Shown: positions 25,562 to 35,377 of the stretch, piece after piece
Layout of the letters: each line of letters opens with the position of its first letter
Numbering within the stretch: the first letter of the stretch is position 1
Assembly: GCF_030063285.1 (NCBI RefSeq)
Contig: NZ_JASISU010000006.1
Coordinates: forward strand, 1 to 64,000
Length of the DNA stretch: 64,000 nucleotides
From: Pseudarthrobacter sp. PS3-L1
GTDB lineage: Bacteria; Actinomycetota; Actinomycetes; Actinomycetales; Micrococcaceae
Reading direction: 5' to 3'
Position numbers and translations under genes: made by a program
Notes under the pieces: generated by a model
The model's input: only the letters and a program-made list of their open reading frames with translations
What the model was told of the DNA's origin: nothing
Database searches by the model: none

Positions 25562-27814
25562 GTGACTCTCTTGGAGGGTCCCGAAATCCAGTTCTCAGAA
25601 GCCGTCATTGACAATGGCCGCTTCGGCAAGCGTGTAATCCGCTTTGAAACAGGCCGTCTTGCCAAGCAGGCAGCCGGCGCCGCCATGGTCTACATTGACG
25701 ATGACACAGCACTTCTCTCCGCCACCACCGCAGGCAAGCACCCGCGCGAAGGCTTCGACTTCTTCCCCCTGACGGTGGATGTTGAAGAGCGCATGTACGC
25801 CGCAGGCCGTATCCCGGGCTCGTTCTTCCGTCGCGAGGGCCGTCCCTCCACCGAAGCAATCCTTGCCTGCCGCCTCATGGACCGCCCGCTGCGCCCAGCC
25901 TTTGTCAAGGGCCTGCGCAACGAAGTCCAGATTGTGGTGACAGTTCTCGCCATCAATCCTGACGAGCTCTACGACGTTGTGGCAATCAATGCTTCGTCCA
26001 TGTCCACCCAGCTCTCCGGCCTCCCGTTCTCCGGCCCCATCGGTGGCGTGCGCGTGGCACTGGTCGCAGATGAGCACGGTTCCCAGTGGGTTGCTTTCCC
26101 GAAGCACTCACAGCTGGAAAACTCCGTGTTCAACATGGTCGTTGCCGGCCGCGTTGCAGGCGATGACGTCGCCATCATGATGGTTGAGGCGGAAGCGACT
26201 GACAACTCCTGGAACCTCATCAAGGAGCAGGGCGCCACCGCTCCCACGGAAGAAGTTGTTTCTGAGGGCCTGGAAGCTGCCAAGCCGTTCATCAAGGCAC
26301 TCTGCGACGCGCAGGCTGACTTGGCTGCACGGGCTGCAAAGCCCACTGTCGAGTTCCCCGTCTTCCTTGACTACCAGGACGACGTCTACTCGGCCGTTGA
26401 GTCCGCCGCAGCTGACAAGCTGGCCGCGGTCTTCCAGATCTCGGACAAGCAGGACCGTGACAACGCTTCTGACCAGCTCAAGGATGAGGTCACCTCATCA
26501 CTGGCCGGGCAGTTTGAAGGCCGCGAAAAGGAACTTTCTGCTGCTTTCCGCGCGGTCACCAAGCACGTCGTGCGCCAGCGCATCCTGAAGGACCAGGTCC
26601 GCATTGACGGCCGCGGCCTGACCGACATCCGCCAGCTCACCGCCGAGGTCGAGGTTCTTCCTCGCGTCCACGGATCGGCGATCTTCGAGCGCGGCGAGAC
26701 CCAGATCATGGGTGTCACCACGCTGAACATGCTCAAGATGGAACAGCAGATCGACTCGCTGTCACCCGTCACGCGCAAGCGCTACATGCACAACTACAAT
26801 TTCCCGCCCTACTCAACCGGTGAGACCGGTCGCGTCGGTTCGCCCAAGCGCCGTGAAATTGGCCACGGCGCCCTGGCAGAACGTGCACTCGTGCCCGTGT
26901 TGCCCTCACGCGAGGAATTCCCCTACGCCATCCGTCAGGTATCTGAGGCACTCAGCTCGAACGGTTCCACGTCGATGGGTTCAGTCTGCGCATCGACGCT
27001 GTCGATGCTCAACGCTGGCGTTCCGCTCAAGGCGCCCGTCGCGGGTATCGCCATGGGCCTCGTTTCCGATGAGGTAGACGGCCAGACCCGCTACGCGGCC
27101 CTCACCGATATCCTTGGAGCCGAAGACGCTTTTGGTGACATGGACTTCAAGGTTGCAGGTACTTCTGAGTTCGTCACAGCCATCCAGCTGGACACCAAGC
27201 TCGATGGGATTCCGGCTTCAGTCCTGGCAGCAGCACTGAAGCAGGCGCGCGAAGCCCGCCTGCATATCCTCGAGGTTCTCAACTCTGCAATCGATACACC
27301 GGACGAGCTCTCAGAGTTCGCCCCGCGGGTCATTGCCGTGAAGATCCCCGTAGACAAGATCGGCGAGGTCATTGGGCCAAAGGGCAAAATGATCAACCAG
27401 ATCCAGGAAGACACAGGTGCTGACATCTCCATCGAAGATGACGGCACTGTCTACATTGGTGCAACCAACGGACCATCTGCCGACGCAGCCCGGTCCGCCA
27501 TCAACGCCATAGCGAACCCGCAGGTTCCGGAAATCGGCGAGCGTTACCTTGGTACGGTCGTCAAGACCACTACGTTCGGTGCGTTTGTGTCGTTGACCCC
27601 GGGCAAGGACGGCCTCCTGCACATCTCGGAGCTGCGCAAGCTCGCCAATGGTAAGCGCGTGGACAACGTTGATGATGTTGTCTCGGTGGGCCAGAAGGTC
27701 CAGGTCGAGATCACCAAGATCGATGACCGCGGAAAGCTCTCGCTTTCGCCAGTGGTTGCTGACGAGGATGGCGCTTCCGACGCCGCCGCGCCGGCTGAAG
27801 GTGCTGATTCCTAG
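25562..27814 (+). CDS. pnp: Polyribonucleotide nucleotidyltransferase (PNPase)
   Basis: Phosphorolytic 3'-5' exoribonuclease, 750 residues. Two RNase PH domains (about 10-150 and 335-570) flank an alpha-helical linker; the active site region has [14 protein letters not shown] and [15 protein letters not shown]. The KH domain carries [13 protein letters not shown] (GxxG loop) near 605 and the S1 domain starts at [18 protein letters not shown] near 660. The tail is acidic and Ala-rich. GTG 25562 with AAGGA eight bases upstream is chosen; TTG 25571 (at [10 protein letters not shown]) is an alternative. Followed by a strong terminator. Confidence 0.96.
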   Translation: MTLLEGPEIQFSEAVIDNGRFGKRVIRFETGRLAKQAAGAAMVYIDDDTALLSATTAGKHPREGFDFFPLTVDVEERMYAAGRIPGSFFRREGRPSTEAILACRLMDRPLRPAFVKGLRNEVQIVVTVLAINPDELYDVVAINASSMSTQLSGLPFSGPIGGVRVALVADEHGSQWVAFPKHSQLENSVFNMVVAGRVAGDDVAIMMVEAEATDNSWNLIKEQGATAPTEEVVSEGLEAAKPFIKALCDAQADLAARAAKPTVEFPVFLDYQDDVYSAVESAAADKLAAVFQISDKQDRDNASDQLKDEVTSSLAGQFEGREKELSAAFRAVTKHVVRQRILKDQVRIDGRGLTDIRQLTAEVEVLPRVHGSAIFERGETQIMGVTTLNMLKMEQQIDSLSPVTRKRYMHNYNFPPYSTGETGRVGSPKRREIGHGALAERALVPVLPSREEFPYAIRQVSEALSSNGSTSMGSVCASTLSMLNAGVPLKAPVAGIAMGLVSDEVDGQTRYAALTDILGAEDAFGDMDFKVAGTSEFVTAIQLDTKLDGIPASVLAAALKQAREARLHILEVLNSAIDTPDELSEFAPRVIAVKIPVDKIGEVIGPKGKMINQIQEDTGADISIEDDGTVYIGATNGPSADAARSAINAIANPQVPEIGERYLGTVVKTTTFGAFVSLTPGKDGLLHISELRKLANGKRVDNVDDVVSVGQKVQVEITKIDDRGKLSLSPVVADEDGASDAAAPAEGADS

Positions 27815-27854
27815 GAGTCGCACCGGGACAGTGACTATCGCTGCCCTCTGAAAT

Positions 27855-27887
27855 GGCGGGACCGGTGGATCATCCACCGGTCCCGCC
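27855..27887 (+). terminator. Terminator-like hairpin after pnp
   Basis: GGCGGGACCGGTGGAT (27855-27870) and its exact complement (27872-27887) fold into a long stem with a tip of about five bases. It lies 41 bp after the pnp stop and 48 bp before the peptidase gene. No T-run follows, as is common for this lineage. Confidence 0.65.
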
Positions 27888-27934
27888 GCTGTCACCAAGG
27901 CATCCGTCACCGGCTGCCGCTCTGAAAGGCCCCA

Positions 27935-29278
27935 ATGACTGTCGTGCCCCTGCCCCTCGCGCAAACCCGGACTGACGAAACGCTGGTCCACGGTGTTGAC
28001 GGCGGCGCCCAGGTGAGGCGTTCCGTCCTCCCCGGCGGCGTGCGTGTTTTGACTGAATCAATGCCCGGGCAACGCTCGGCGACGATCGGTTTTTGGGTGG
28101 GAGTAGGTTCCCGCGACGAGGCGGATGGTCAGCACGGTTCAACACACTTCCTGGAACATCTGCTTTTTAAGGGCACCCAAAAGCGAACAGCACTCGACAT
28201 TGCGTCAGCCTTTGACGAGGTCGGTGGTGAGTCCAATGCGGCTACAGCGAAAGAGAGCACGTGCTACTTCGCCCGGGTCCTCGACACAGATCTCCCTATG
28301 GCAATCGACGTCATTGCCGACATGGTCTCCGGTGCTGTCCTCGATCAGGAGGAGCTGGAGCAGGAACGTGATGTGATCCTCGAGGAAATCGCAATGGACA
28401 GCGATGACCCCACGGATGTAGCCCATGAGCACTTTGTCGCATCGGTCCTGGGCCGTCACCCCCTGGGACGTCCCATCGGCGGTACGCCGGATGCCATCAT
28501 GGCCGTGTCGCGCGAGTCTGTGCAGGACCATTACCGGCGCTACTATCGCCCCGAGGAATTGGTCGTCACCGCGGCTGGTGGCCTCGACCACAACGTTGTC
28601 TGTGGCCTTGTCATGAATGCCCTGCAGGCCGCCGGCTGGGAACTTTCGCCCGAGGCCGCTCCGGTACCACGCCGTTCCACCGACCCTGCTGTCATCACTG
28701 GTACCGCCGGCCTGCACGTCGTGAAGCGAGCAGTGGAGCAGGCCAACATCATTATGGGCTGCCCATCAATCGTTGCCACCGACGGCAGGCGTTTTGTCAT
28801 GAGCGTCCTGAATGCGGTCCTTGGCGGTGGCATGTCCTCCCGGCTCTTCCAGGAGATTCGGGAAAAGCGCGGCCTCGTGTATTCGACCTACTCTTTCGCC
28901 TCTTCCTATGCTGACGCCGGGTACTTTGGAATGTACGCTGGCTGCTCACCGTCAAAGGTTCCCCAGGTCCTAGCGCTGCTGGGTGCCGAGCTGGACAAGC
29001 TTGCCGACCAGGGAATCAGCGACGAGGAACTGCGGAAAGCTGTTGGTCAGCTCAGTGGTGGAATAGTCCTGGCGCTGGAGGACACCGGGTCGCGCATGTC
29101 CCGACTGGGCCGGGCGGAGCTCGTTGCGGGGGAGTACCAGGACATCGATGAGACGCTTCGCCTCATCAACGCTGTGACGGCCGCCGAGGTTCAAGAGCTC
29201 GCCCGGGAGCTCGCTGCGGCACCGCGCACGGTAACGGTGGTTGGGCCGTTCGACGAGACTGAGACGTTCGCCCTCTAA
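27935..29278 (+). CDS. M16 family zinc peptidase (pitrilysin/MPP-like)
   Basis: 447 residues, two homologous M16 halves. The inverted zinc motif HFLEH (His71, Glu74, His75) and the distal Glu in a LEEIAMDSDDP-type helix near residue 150 are intact, so catalytic activity is expected. The second half has the Arg/Tyr motif in EIREKRGLVYSTYSFASSY. It follows pnp as in Bacillus (ymxG/mlpA-like) and most actinobacteria; the substrate is not known. ATG 27935 is preceded by a G/A-rich AAAGG. It converges with moaD across a hairpin. Confidence 0.93.
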   Translation: MTVVPLPLAQTRTDETLVHGVDGGAQVRRSVLPGGVRVLTESMPGQRSATIGFWVGVGSRDEADGQHGSTHFLEHLLFKGTQKRTALDIASAFDEVGGESNAATAKESTCYFARVLDTDLPMAIDVIADMVSGAVLDQEELEQERDVILEEIAMDSDDPTDVAHEHFVASVLGRHPLGRPIGGTPDAIMAVSRESVQDHYRRYYRPEELVVTAAGGLDHNVVCGLVMNALQAAGWELSPEAAPVPRRSTDPAVITGTAGLHVVKRAVEQANIIMGCPSIVATDGRRFVMSVLNAVLGGGMSSRLFQEIREKRGLVYSTYSFASSYADAGYFGMYAGCSPSKVPQVLALLGAELDKLADQGISDEELRKAVGQLSGGIVLALEDTGSRMSRLGRAELVAGEYQDIDETLRLINAVTAAEVQELARELAAAPRTVTVVGPFDETETFAL

Positions 29279-29288
29279 GGCATTCCTA

Positions 29289-29333
29289 CCGGACAGCCGG
29301 CGGCCGGTGGTCCCAACGCCGGTGGCTGTCCGG
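29289..29333. terminator. Hairpin between convergent M16 peptidase and moaD
   Basis: CCGGACAGCC (29289-29298) pairs with GGCTGTCCGG (29324-29333); the 25-base interior has further GC pairing. It lies 10 bp after the peptidase stop and 11 bp after the moaD stop (reverse strand), so it can serve both genes. Confidence 0.6.
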
Positions 29334-29344
29334 GACTGCGTGGC

Positions 29345-29611
29345 TCAGCCGCCGGCGAAGGGCGGCAGCACGTCCACTACGTCAGCGGGGCCAACAAGGG
29401 CTGAGTGATCTCTGATTGCCACGCCATTGAGCAGGAAGCTGCTCCTTGAAAAGACGCGCTCTAGCGGCGGAGTGCCGGCTGGAACCGCCGAGCGCGACAC
29501 CGACAGGGCCGCGGAGATCACATCGGCTAGGGTGGCGGGTTCAGCGAGCGTGAGGGTTTCTTCCTCGGAACCAGCTGCAGCCTTCGCGGCAGCGAAGTAA
29601 CGCACCATCAT
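29345..29611 (-). CDS. moaD: MoaD-like molybdopterin synthase small subunit
   Basis: 88-residue beta-grasp sulfur carrier. It opens with VRYFAAAKAAAGSEEE and ends in VVDVLPPFAGG: the C-terminal Gly-Gly is the part that is thiocarboxylated and donates sulfur to precursor Z. Partner moaE is at 34782 on the other strand. It begins 3 bp after the moaA stop, so moaA-moaD form one leftward unit. Two ATG codons (29611 and 29608) are adjacent; the choice changes one Met. A MoeB/MoeZ activating enzyme is not in the window. Confidence 0.88.
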   Translation of the reverse strand: MMVRYFAAAKAAAGSEEETLTLAEPATLADVISAALSVSRSAVPAGTPPLERVFSRSSFLLNGVAIRDHSALVGPADVVDVLPPFAGG

Positions 29612-29614
29612 TGC

Positions 29615-30769
29615 TCAGCCGCCAATCGCGCTCATGCTGCGCTCTGGCTGCACGAAGTCCGGCGCATCCAGGCCCACGTGGTCCATGCCGTGCGCTTTCG
29701 GCTTGATCCACATCGCATCCTGCCACCGACCTGCCAGCTCCTCGTCGCTTGCGCCGGAGCGCAGGAGGCCCAGGAGGTCAAACTCTTCGCGGGAGAAAAG
29801 GCAGCTCATGATTTTTCCCTCTGCCGTGATGCGGGTGCGCCGGCAATCGGCACAGAACGGTTCCGTCACGGAGGCGATAATCCCGACGGTACCCAGCAGT
29901 TCGCCCGTGGCGGATTCCGTTCCGTGCCCCGTTGTTCCTGCCACCCGGCGGCGAACCTCAAACCGTTCAGCGGGTGCTCCGTCGCGCGCCCGCGGGTCGG
30001 AGCTTAGGACGTATTCGGTGCTGAGGAGCTTTCTAATGTCTGCTGCAGTGATCATGTCGCTACGCGTCCAACCGTGATCGGCGTCGAGCGGCATCTGTTC
30101 AATGAACCGCAGTTCATAGCTTTTTGACAGCGCCCACGTCAGGAGGTCGACGGCGGAGGTGTCGTTGATTCCTCGCATCAGGACAGCGTTGATTTTTACT
30201 GGTCCCAGCCCGGCATCCCACGCAGCATCAATTCCGGTCAGGACCCGGTTGAGGAACGGGCGCCGGGTCAGCTTGGTAAAGGTTTCTTCGTGCAGCGAGT
30301 CGAGTGAGACATTGATCCGTGTCAGGCCGGCGGCCTTGAGCGCTGCCGCTTTCTTGTCGAGTCCTACACCGTTGGTGGTCATGGAGATCGGGAGGTCAGG
30401 ATGGTTGCGGCGAATGGCACCAACGATGTCCAGGAGGTCCGCACGCACAAGGGGTTCGCCACCCGTGAGTCGAAGTTCCCGCACCCCAAGGTGGTCAACG
30501 CCGATCCTGACTATTCGCTCAATCTCTGCAGCATTCATCACGGCCTGCTTTGAAAGCCATTCAAGTCCTTCTGCAGGCATGCAGTAGGTACAGCGGAGGT
30601 TGCACTTGTCAGTCAGGGAGAGTCGCATGTCCGTGGCGCGGCGGCCGTACCTGTCAGCCAGCCCGGCAGGCGCATACGATGGTCGTGCTGGTGGAACTCC
30701 TGGTGTGGTGGCCGCTTCAGCAGCCCCCGCGGTGTCCCGGGGTTTGGGCATGCCCAATTCAACGCTCAT
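29615..30769 (-). CDS. moaA: GTP 3',8-cyclase (radical SAM, molybdopterin precursor)
   Basis: Radical SAM enzyme that opens Mo-cofactor synthesis with MoaC by turning GTP into cyclic pyranopterin precursor. 384 residues. The SAM-cluster cysteines are in CNLRCTYC (Cys56, 60, 63); the C-terminal cluster has FCADCRRTRITAEGKIMSC; the chain ends in Gly-Gly, as required in MoaA. LTGGEPLVR gives the SAM-binding GGE. The first 35 residues are a nonconserved Ala/Pro extension. It is divergent from the molybdopterin oxidoreductase with a 78 bp shared promoter space. Confidence 0.96.
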   Translation of the reverse strand: MSVELGMPKPRDTAGAAEAATTPGVPPARPSYAPAGLADRYGRRATDMRLSLTDKCNLRCTYCMPAEGLEWLSKQAVMNAAEIERIVRIGVDHLGVRELRLTGGEPLVRADLLDIVGAIRRNHPDLPISMTTNGVGLDKKAAALKAAGLTRINVSLDSLHEETFTKLTRRPFLNRVLTGIDAAWDAGLGPVKINAVLMRGINDTSAVDLLTWALSKSYELRFIEQMPLDADHGWTRSDMITAADIRKLLSTEYVLSSDPRARDGAPAERFEVRRRVAGTTGHGTESATGELLGTVGIIASVTEPFCADCRRTRITAEGKIMSCLFSREEFDLLGLLRSGASDEELAGRWQDAMWIKPKAHGMDHVGLDAPDFVQPERSMSAIGG

Positions 30770-30847
30770 ACCCTCAGGCTACGCCACCCCACCTCGGCAA
30801 ACAGCGGTGGCCGGACTCTTCCCAGACAACGAACCTATGCTTGAGGG

Positions 30848-32443
30848 GTGAATATAGCGCAGCAGGACAGGCCAGGTCGCGGGCAAAGATGGGCGGCGGC
30901 TTCAGGTATTGTCGCGGCGGGTTTCGCTGCAGGCGCAGGGGAACTCCTCGCCGGGATCGTCAGCCCATCCGTTTCGCCCGTGACAGCTGTGGGCGGGGCG
31001 GTGATCGATGCTGTCCCCGGGCCCGTCAAAGACTGGGCAATCTCCTTGTTCGGCACCGGCGACAAGGCTGCGCTGTTGGTGAGCATGGGACTTGTCATGG
31101 CTGCCGTGGCAGCGAGTGCCGGTGTTCTGGAATATCGGCGCCGGTTTGTCGGGTTCGCCATTTTTGCGGCCATGGGGCTGATTGGGTTCTTCAGTGTCCT
31201 CACCCGGGCACAGATGACGGTCGGTGCCACCTTTGTTCCGCTGATGGCCGCCGCCGTGGGCATTGCCATCCTGCGGATGCTCCTTTTGCTGCTGAAGAAA
31301 AAGGAGGCCGACGCCGCTGCTCCTGCACGTGCGGCGGACGCACAGGTCGCGGTCGATGCTGTCCGTCCACCAGCGTCCCGGCGACGGTTCCTGCAGGCTT
31401 TCTGGATTACCACCGCTGTCACTGCCGTTGGTGGAACGTTCGCTGCCCTCTGGCGCGGAGCCTCAGCAGCCGTCGCCGAACGTCGTGCGGGCATCACGCT
31501 CCCTGTACCGGCGTCACCCGCCCCCGCAATCCCGACGGGTGCAGCGCTCACTGTGCCCGGTATCACCCCGCTTGTGGTGCCAAACGATGATTTTTACCGG
31601 ATTGACACGGCGCTCTCTGTTCCGGCGCTCGACCCCGATACGTGGCGGCTCCGGGTGACAGGCATGGTTGAACGTGAGGTGGAAGTGGATCTGGCGACCA
31701 TTCTCGCCAAGCCCCTGCTGGAACGCCATGTCACTATAGCCTGCGTGTCCAACAACGTCGGTGGTGACCTGATTGGCAATGCCAAGTGGTTGGGCTGGCC
31801 CATCAGGGAATTGCTGGCCGAAGCCGGACCACTGGACGGCGCTGACATGGTGCTTTCCCGTAGTTCCGACGGCTGGACCGCTGGCACGCCGCTGAGCTCG
31901 CTCACAGATGACCGCGATGCCCTCCTGGCCGTGGGCATGAACGGCGAGCCGTTGCCACTGGAGCATGGGTTCCCTGCACGCCTCATTGTGCCAGGGCTGT
32001 TTGGTTACGTGTCCGCTACCAAATGGGTTGTGGAACTCAAAGTCACCAGGTTCAGTGACGATGTCGCCTACTGGACCACCCGAGGCTGGTCCGAGCGCGG
32101 CCCGGTCAAGCTCTCGTCCAGGATTGACGTTCCAGCACTCCGCAAGAGTGTCTCCGCCGGGACTGTGGCCGTGGCGGGCGTGGCCTGGTCACAGCACACG
32201 GGCGTCAGTGCCGTGGACGTGCGGATCAATCGAGGAGACTGGCAGCCGGCAGAGCTGGCTCCGGCGATTTCCAAAGACACGTGGGTTCAGTGGCAGGCGT
32301 CCCTCGACCTCTCGCCCGGCAGCTACGAGCTGCAGGTGCGCGCCACGGACCGCAACGGAGTCCAACAGGTGGAGGAAACAGCGCCTGTGGTTCCGGACGG
32401 CTCCACTGGATTCCACACCATTACAGTGGACGTACAGCAGTAG
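30848..32443 (+). CDS. Membrane-anchored molybdopterin-dependent oxidoreductase (sulfite oxidase superfamily)
   Basis: 531 residues. The N-terminal 195 residues hold about four hydrophobic segments plus a fifth after RRRFLQAF, which looks like a twin-Arg-like motif ahead of the fifth helix. The rest is a sulfite-oxidase-fold domain: DFYRIDTALSVP and DPDTWRLRVTG, the Mo-ligand Cys299 in VTIACVSNNVGGD, GYVSATKWVVEL, and a C-terminal dimerisation domain (GVAWSQHTGVSAVDVRI). It is probably oriented with the Mo domain outside. The physiological substrate is not known; no haem domain is visible. Surrounded by Mo-cofactor genes that would supply it. GTG start with GAGGG close upstream. Confidence 0.9.
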   Translation: MNIAQQDRPGRGQRWAAASGIVAAGFAAGAGELLAGIVSPSVSPVTAVGGAVIDAVPGPVKDWAISLFGTGDKAALLVSMGLVMAAVAASAGVLEYRRRFVGFAIFAAMGLIGFFSVLTRAQMTVGATFVPLMAAAVGIAILRMLLLLLKKKEADAAAPARAADAQVAVDAVRPPASRRRFLQAFWITTAVTAVGGTFAALWRGASAAVAERRAGITLPVPASPAPAIPTGAALTVPGITPLVVPNDDFYRIDTALSVPALDPDTWRLRVTGMVEREVEVDLATILAKPLLERHVTIACVSNNVGGDLIGNAKWLGWPIRELLAEAGPLDGADMVLSRSSDGWTAGTPLSSLTDDRDALLAVGMNGEPLPLEHGFPARLIVPGLFGYVSATKWVVELKVTRFSDDVAYWTTRGWSERGPVKLSSRIDVPALRKSVSAGTVAVAGVAWSQHTGVSAVDVRINRGDWQPAELAPAISKDTWVQWQASLDLSPGSYELQVRATDRNGVQQVEETAPVVPDGSTGFHTITVDVQQ

Positions 32444-32463
32444 CCCACTGACGGAAGGCCACC

Positions 32464-33693
32464 ATGGCGCAGCACTCTCACCAGCACGCATCGGCAGCGG
32501 CCGTGGTGGACCACCGAGCCCGAGTGAGGGCCATGCTGGAGCCGCTCCTCAGACGACAACCCGAGACGGTTTCCCTCACTGATGCGCTGGGTCGTGGGCT
32601 AGCTGAAGACGTCCAAGCGCCGCTGAGCCTGCCGCCGTTTGCCAACTCGCAGATGGATGGGTTTGCCGTACGGAGCGCTGACCTGGCAGACGGCGGTGCG
32701 GAACTGGAGGTGGCCGCGCCGATCCCGGCGGGTGCCATGCCAGCGAGGCTACTGGCCGGGACTGCGGCGCCCATCATGACAGGCGCGGTGCTTCCGGAAG
32801 GTGCTGACGCCGTCGTCCCGATTGAACGCGCTACCCCGGATTCCTTCCCTGCCCCTGGCAGTGCTGTGACAGTCAGGCTTCCGGCTACGCCGGTGGGCAT
32901 GTACGTCCGTCATGCGGGCAGCGATATTCCAGAGGGGGCCACAGGGCTGGTATCCGGTACGTTCCTGGGGGCCCGCCAACTCGGACTTCTGGCAGCCCTT
33001 GGAATACCGAGCGTCCCAGTGCACCGGCGGGTCAGGGTTCTTTTGGTCACGACGGGGGATGAAGTTGTGGCCCCAGGAGACATCTTGCCGCCGGGGAAGA
33101 TCTATGACGCCAACGCCACGCTCCTCGCTGCAGCTATGCGGGAGGCGGGGCTCGATGTGCTCTCCACCGGGATTTCTAGCGATAATCCGGAACACCTGGC
33201 GCATCTGTTGAGGAGCCACCAGGACGACGTTGACCTGGTGGTGACCACCGGCGGTGTCAGCAAGGGAGCCTACGAGGTTGTCAGGCAAGCGCTTGCAGAT
33301 GAGCCCGTGGAATTCCTGCACGTTGCCATGCAGCCGGGCGGTCCCCAGGGTGTTGGAACGGTGTACGGACTGCCGTTCCTTGGTTTTCCCGGAAATCCCG
33401 TCAGCTGCCTGATTTCATTTGAAATGCTCCTCCGCCCTGTCCTTGCCGACCTTTTCGGGTCTCCCCAGCCCAGGACCAGCCTGCGGGCCACACTCTCAGA
33501 GGACCTGGTCTCGCCAGACGCCAAGCATCAAATCAGGCGGGGCATTCTCAGCTCGGACGGAACCATAGCCCTTGAGGGTGGCCAGGAATCACACCTGGTC
33601 AGTGCCCTCGCCAGATCCAACGCCCTGGTCCATATCCCGGTTGGGACTGCTGTCCTGCGCCGTGGCGAGGAGGTGGAAGTATGGATGCTGTGA
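32464..33693 (+). CDS. moeA: Molybdopterin molybdenumtransferase
   Basis: Inserts molybdenum into adenylylated molybdopterin. 409 residues. Typical blocks: [67 protein letters not shown] and [19 protein letters not shown]. The GGVSKG loop is the MPT-binding core. The extra N-terminal 20 residues are His/Ala-rich. It follows the oxidoreductase by 20 bp and overlaps moaC by 13 bp, so these five genes form one rightward operon. Confidence 0.96.
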   Translation: MAQHSHQHASAAAVVDHRARVRAMLEPLLRRQPETVSLTDALGRGLAEDVQAPLSLPPFANSQMDGFAVRSADLADGGAELEVAAPIPAGAMPARLLAGTAAPIMTGAVLPEGADAVVPIERATPDSFPAPGSAVTVRLPATPVGMYVRHAGSDIPEGATGLVSGTFLGARQLGLLAALGIPSVPVHRRVRVLLVTTGDEVVAPGDILPPGKIYDANATLLAAAMREAGLDVLSTGISSDNPEHLAHLLRSHQDDVDLVVTTGGVSKGAYEVVRQALADEPVEFLHVAMQPGGPQGVGTVYGLPFLGFPGNPVSCLISFEMLLRPVLADLFGSPQPRTSLRATLSEDLVSPDAKHQIRRGILSSDGTIALEGGQESHLVSALARSNALVHIPVGTAVLRRGEEVEVWML

Positions 33694-34175
33694 CGACTGA
33701 GGAGAATTTTCATGGCTTGACCCACCTACGGACCGACGGGACGGCCCATATGGTCGATGTCTCGGGGAAAGCTGAGACGTCGCGGGAGGCTTCTGCTGTG
33801 GCCACGGTCCGCAGTACGGTAGAAGTCGTGTCCCTCCTTGGATCGGGAGACCTACCCAAGGGTGACGCGTTGGCTGTTGCCCGCGTAGCAGGCATCATGG
33901 CGGCAAAAAAAACTCCTGAGCTGATACCTCTGTGCCACCCCCTCCCGCTTTCGAAAGTCAGTATCGACTTCGATGTGGCTGGCGATTCCGTCACGGTTTT
34001 GGCAACCGTCCGCACGCGCGGTGTCACAGGTGTGGAGATGGAGGCGCTGACAGCTGTGAGCGTTGCTGCCCTGAGTGTTTACGACATGATCAAAGCTGTT
34101 GACAAGCATGCAGTTATTACAGATATCAAGGTCGTGGCCAAGAGCGGCGGCAAGAGCGGAGACTGGGCACTGTGA
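33681..34175 (+). CDS. moaC: Cyclic pyranopterin monophosphate synthase
   Basis: Partner of MoaA in the first step of Mo-cofactor synthesis. 164 residues. [40 protein letters not shown] and [19 protein letters not shown] are the family signatures, including the conserved Lys and His-Pro region. ATG 33681 has GGAGG at 33669-33673 and overlaps the moeA stop. About 12 residues precede the core. The stop overlaps the next GTG by 4 bp. Confidence 0.96.
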   Translation: MDAVTTEENFHGLTHLRTDGTAHMVDVSGKAETSREASAVATVRSTVEVVSLLGSGDLPKGDALAVARVAGIMAAKKTPELIPLCHPLPLSKVSIDFDVAGDSVTVLATVRTRGVTGVEMEALTAVSVAALSVYDMIKAVDKHAVITDIKVVAKSGGKSGDWAL

Positions 34176-34792
34176 GCCACCAGCACGATTCCACCCCATC
34201 AGCAGATGCCGGCAAGAAAGCGGCGGACAAGGAATTTACTGACGACGGCGGTGCGGCGACTGCCGCAGTCCATGCGCCAGGCGCGCACAAAGCCGCTGGG
34301 CATTCGCACGGCCCCGTCGGTGGCAGGGCAGGCATTGTCATTGCGTCCACCCGGGCCGCCGCAGGGATCTACCCTGACGAAACGGGGCCCGTCATCGAGG
34401 ACTGGTTGACGGAGCACGGCTTTGACCCGCAGCCGGTTGTTGTTGTGCCCGACGGAGGTGCTGTCGGCGCCGCGATCCGGGGCCTGCTGATGCTGGACCC
34501 AGCTGTCATCATCACCAGCGGCGGAACGGGCCTTAGTCCTGACGATGCCACACCTGAAATGACAGCGCCTTTCTTGGATCGGGAGATCCCGGGGATCATG
34601 GAGGAAATCCGGCGGGTAGGGGCTACCAAAACTCCCACGGCCGTGCTGAGCCGTGGCCATGCCGGAGCGGCAGGTACGACGTTCATCATCAACCTTCCCG
34701 GTTCGCCCAAGGGGGTCATGGATGGTCTCGCGGTCCTGGACCCCATCATTGACCACCTCTGCGGTCAACTGCGGGGTGGACATGGGCACTGA
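34172..34792 (+). CDS. Molybdopterin adenylyltransferase (MogA/MoaB-like)
   Basis: Adenylylates molybdopterin before Mo insertion. 206 residues: the catalytic domain starts at [16 protein letters not shown] near residue 53, with [14 protein letters not shown] as MPT-binding motif near 110-123 and the end [14 protein letters not shown]. The first 50 residues are unusual, rich in His, Ala and acidic residues ([14 protein letters not shown]), probably disordered and possibly metal-binding. It overlaps moaC by 4 bp and moaE by 11 bp. Whether it is mogA or moaB by strict naming cannot be settled. Confidence 0.9.
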   Translation: MSHQHDSTPSADAGKKAADKEFTDDGGAATAAVHAPGAHKAAGHSHGPVGGRAGIVIASTRAAAGIYPDETGPVIEDWLTEHGFDPQPVVVVPDGGAVGAAIRGLLMLDPAVIITSGGTGLSPDDATPEMTAPFLDREIPGIMEEIRRVGATKTPTAVLSRGHAGAAGTTFIINLPGSPKGVMDGLAVLDPIIDHLCGQLRGGHGH

Positions 34793-35261
34793 GCAGCCCA
34801 TCAGCGTCCTGCACGCTGTGTTGAGCGCAACTGAAATTTCCGTTCAGACTGCCACTGAAGCTGTCGATTCCGCCACTGCGGGTGCGGTGGTCAGTTTCAG
34901 CGGTGTTGTGCGCAATCACGACGGCGGCAGGTCGGTGGAGCGCCTCAGCTACACGGCACATCCCTCGGCGGAGCATGTCCTTGCCGAGGTTGTGGCTGAG
35001 GTTGTGGCACGCCACAGCGACAGCTCCGGTGCGGCCGGCTCACCATCCGGGGCAGGTGGGAAGATCCGCATTTGGGCCGCCCACCGGGTCGGTCCGCTGC
35101 AGATTGGCGATGCCGCACTGGTGTGTGCGGTATCTGCTGCCCATCGTGGCCAGGCCTTTGCTGTCTGCTCCGAGCTGGTGGATCTGATCAAGGAGCGGGT
35201 TCCCATCTGGAAGGAGCAGTTTTTCACTGACGGCTCCGTCGAATGGGTTGGCGCCGGGTAA
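34782..35261 (+). CDS. moaE: Molybdopterin synthase catalytic subunit
   Basis: Large subunit that uses MoaD thiocarboxylate to make molybdopterin. 159 residues. GAVVSFSGVVRNHDGGRSVERLSYTA-type core is present (read in parts GAVVSFSGVVRNHDGG and VERLSYTAHPSA), followed by AAHRVGPLQIGDAALVCAVS and a C-terminal LVDLIKERVPIWKEQ with the conserved catalytic Lys. ATG 34782 overlaps the adenylyltransferase stop and has GGGGTGG upstream. A small Ser/Gly loop near 85-95 is extra. Last gene of the Mo-cofactor operon. Confidence 0.94.
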   Translation: MGTEQPISVLHAVLSATEISVQTATEAVDSATAGAVVSFSGVVRNHDGGRSVERLSYTAHPSAEHVLAEVVAEVVARHSDSSGAAGSPSGAGGKIRIWAAHRVGPLQIGDAALVCAVSAAHRGQAFAVCSELVDLIKERVPIWKEQFFTDGSVEWVGAG

Positions 35262-35377
35262 GAGCTCCCCGGCCCGCTCGGCTTGGGGTTCACTGCGCGC
35301 TCGGCATGGGTTCAGCCGGCATGGATCTGCGCATGGCCAGTGCAGGACTCAGACGTGCGCCCGGTAGGGTTGATGGC

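Noticed and set aside
30550..31590. 346-codon forward frame over moaA start and the oxidoreductase
   Set aside because: Composition is Cys/Arg/Gly-rich and it overlaps two well supported genes in other frames.
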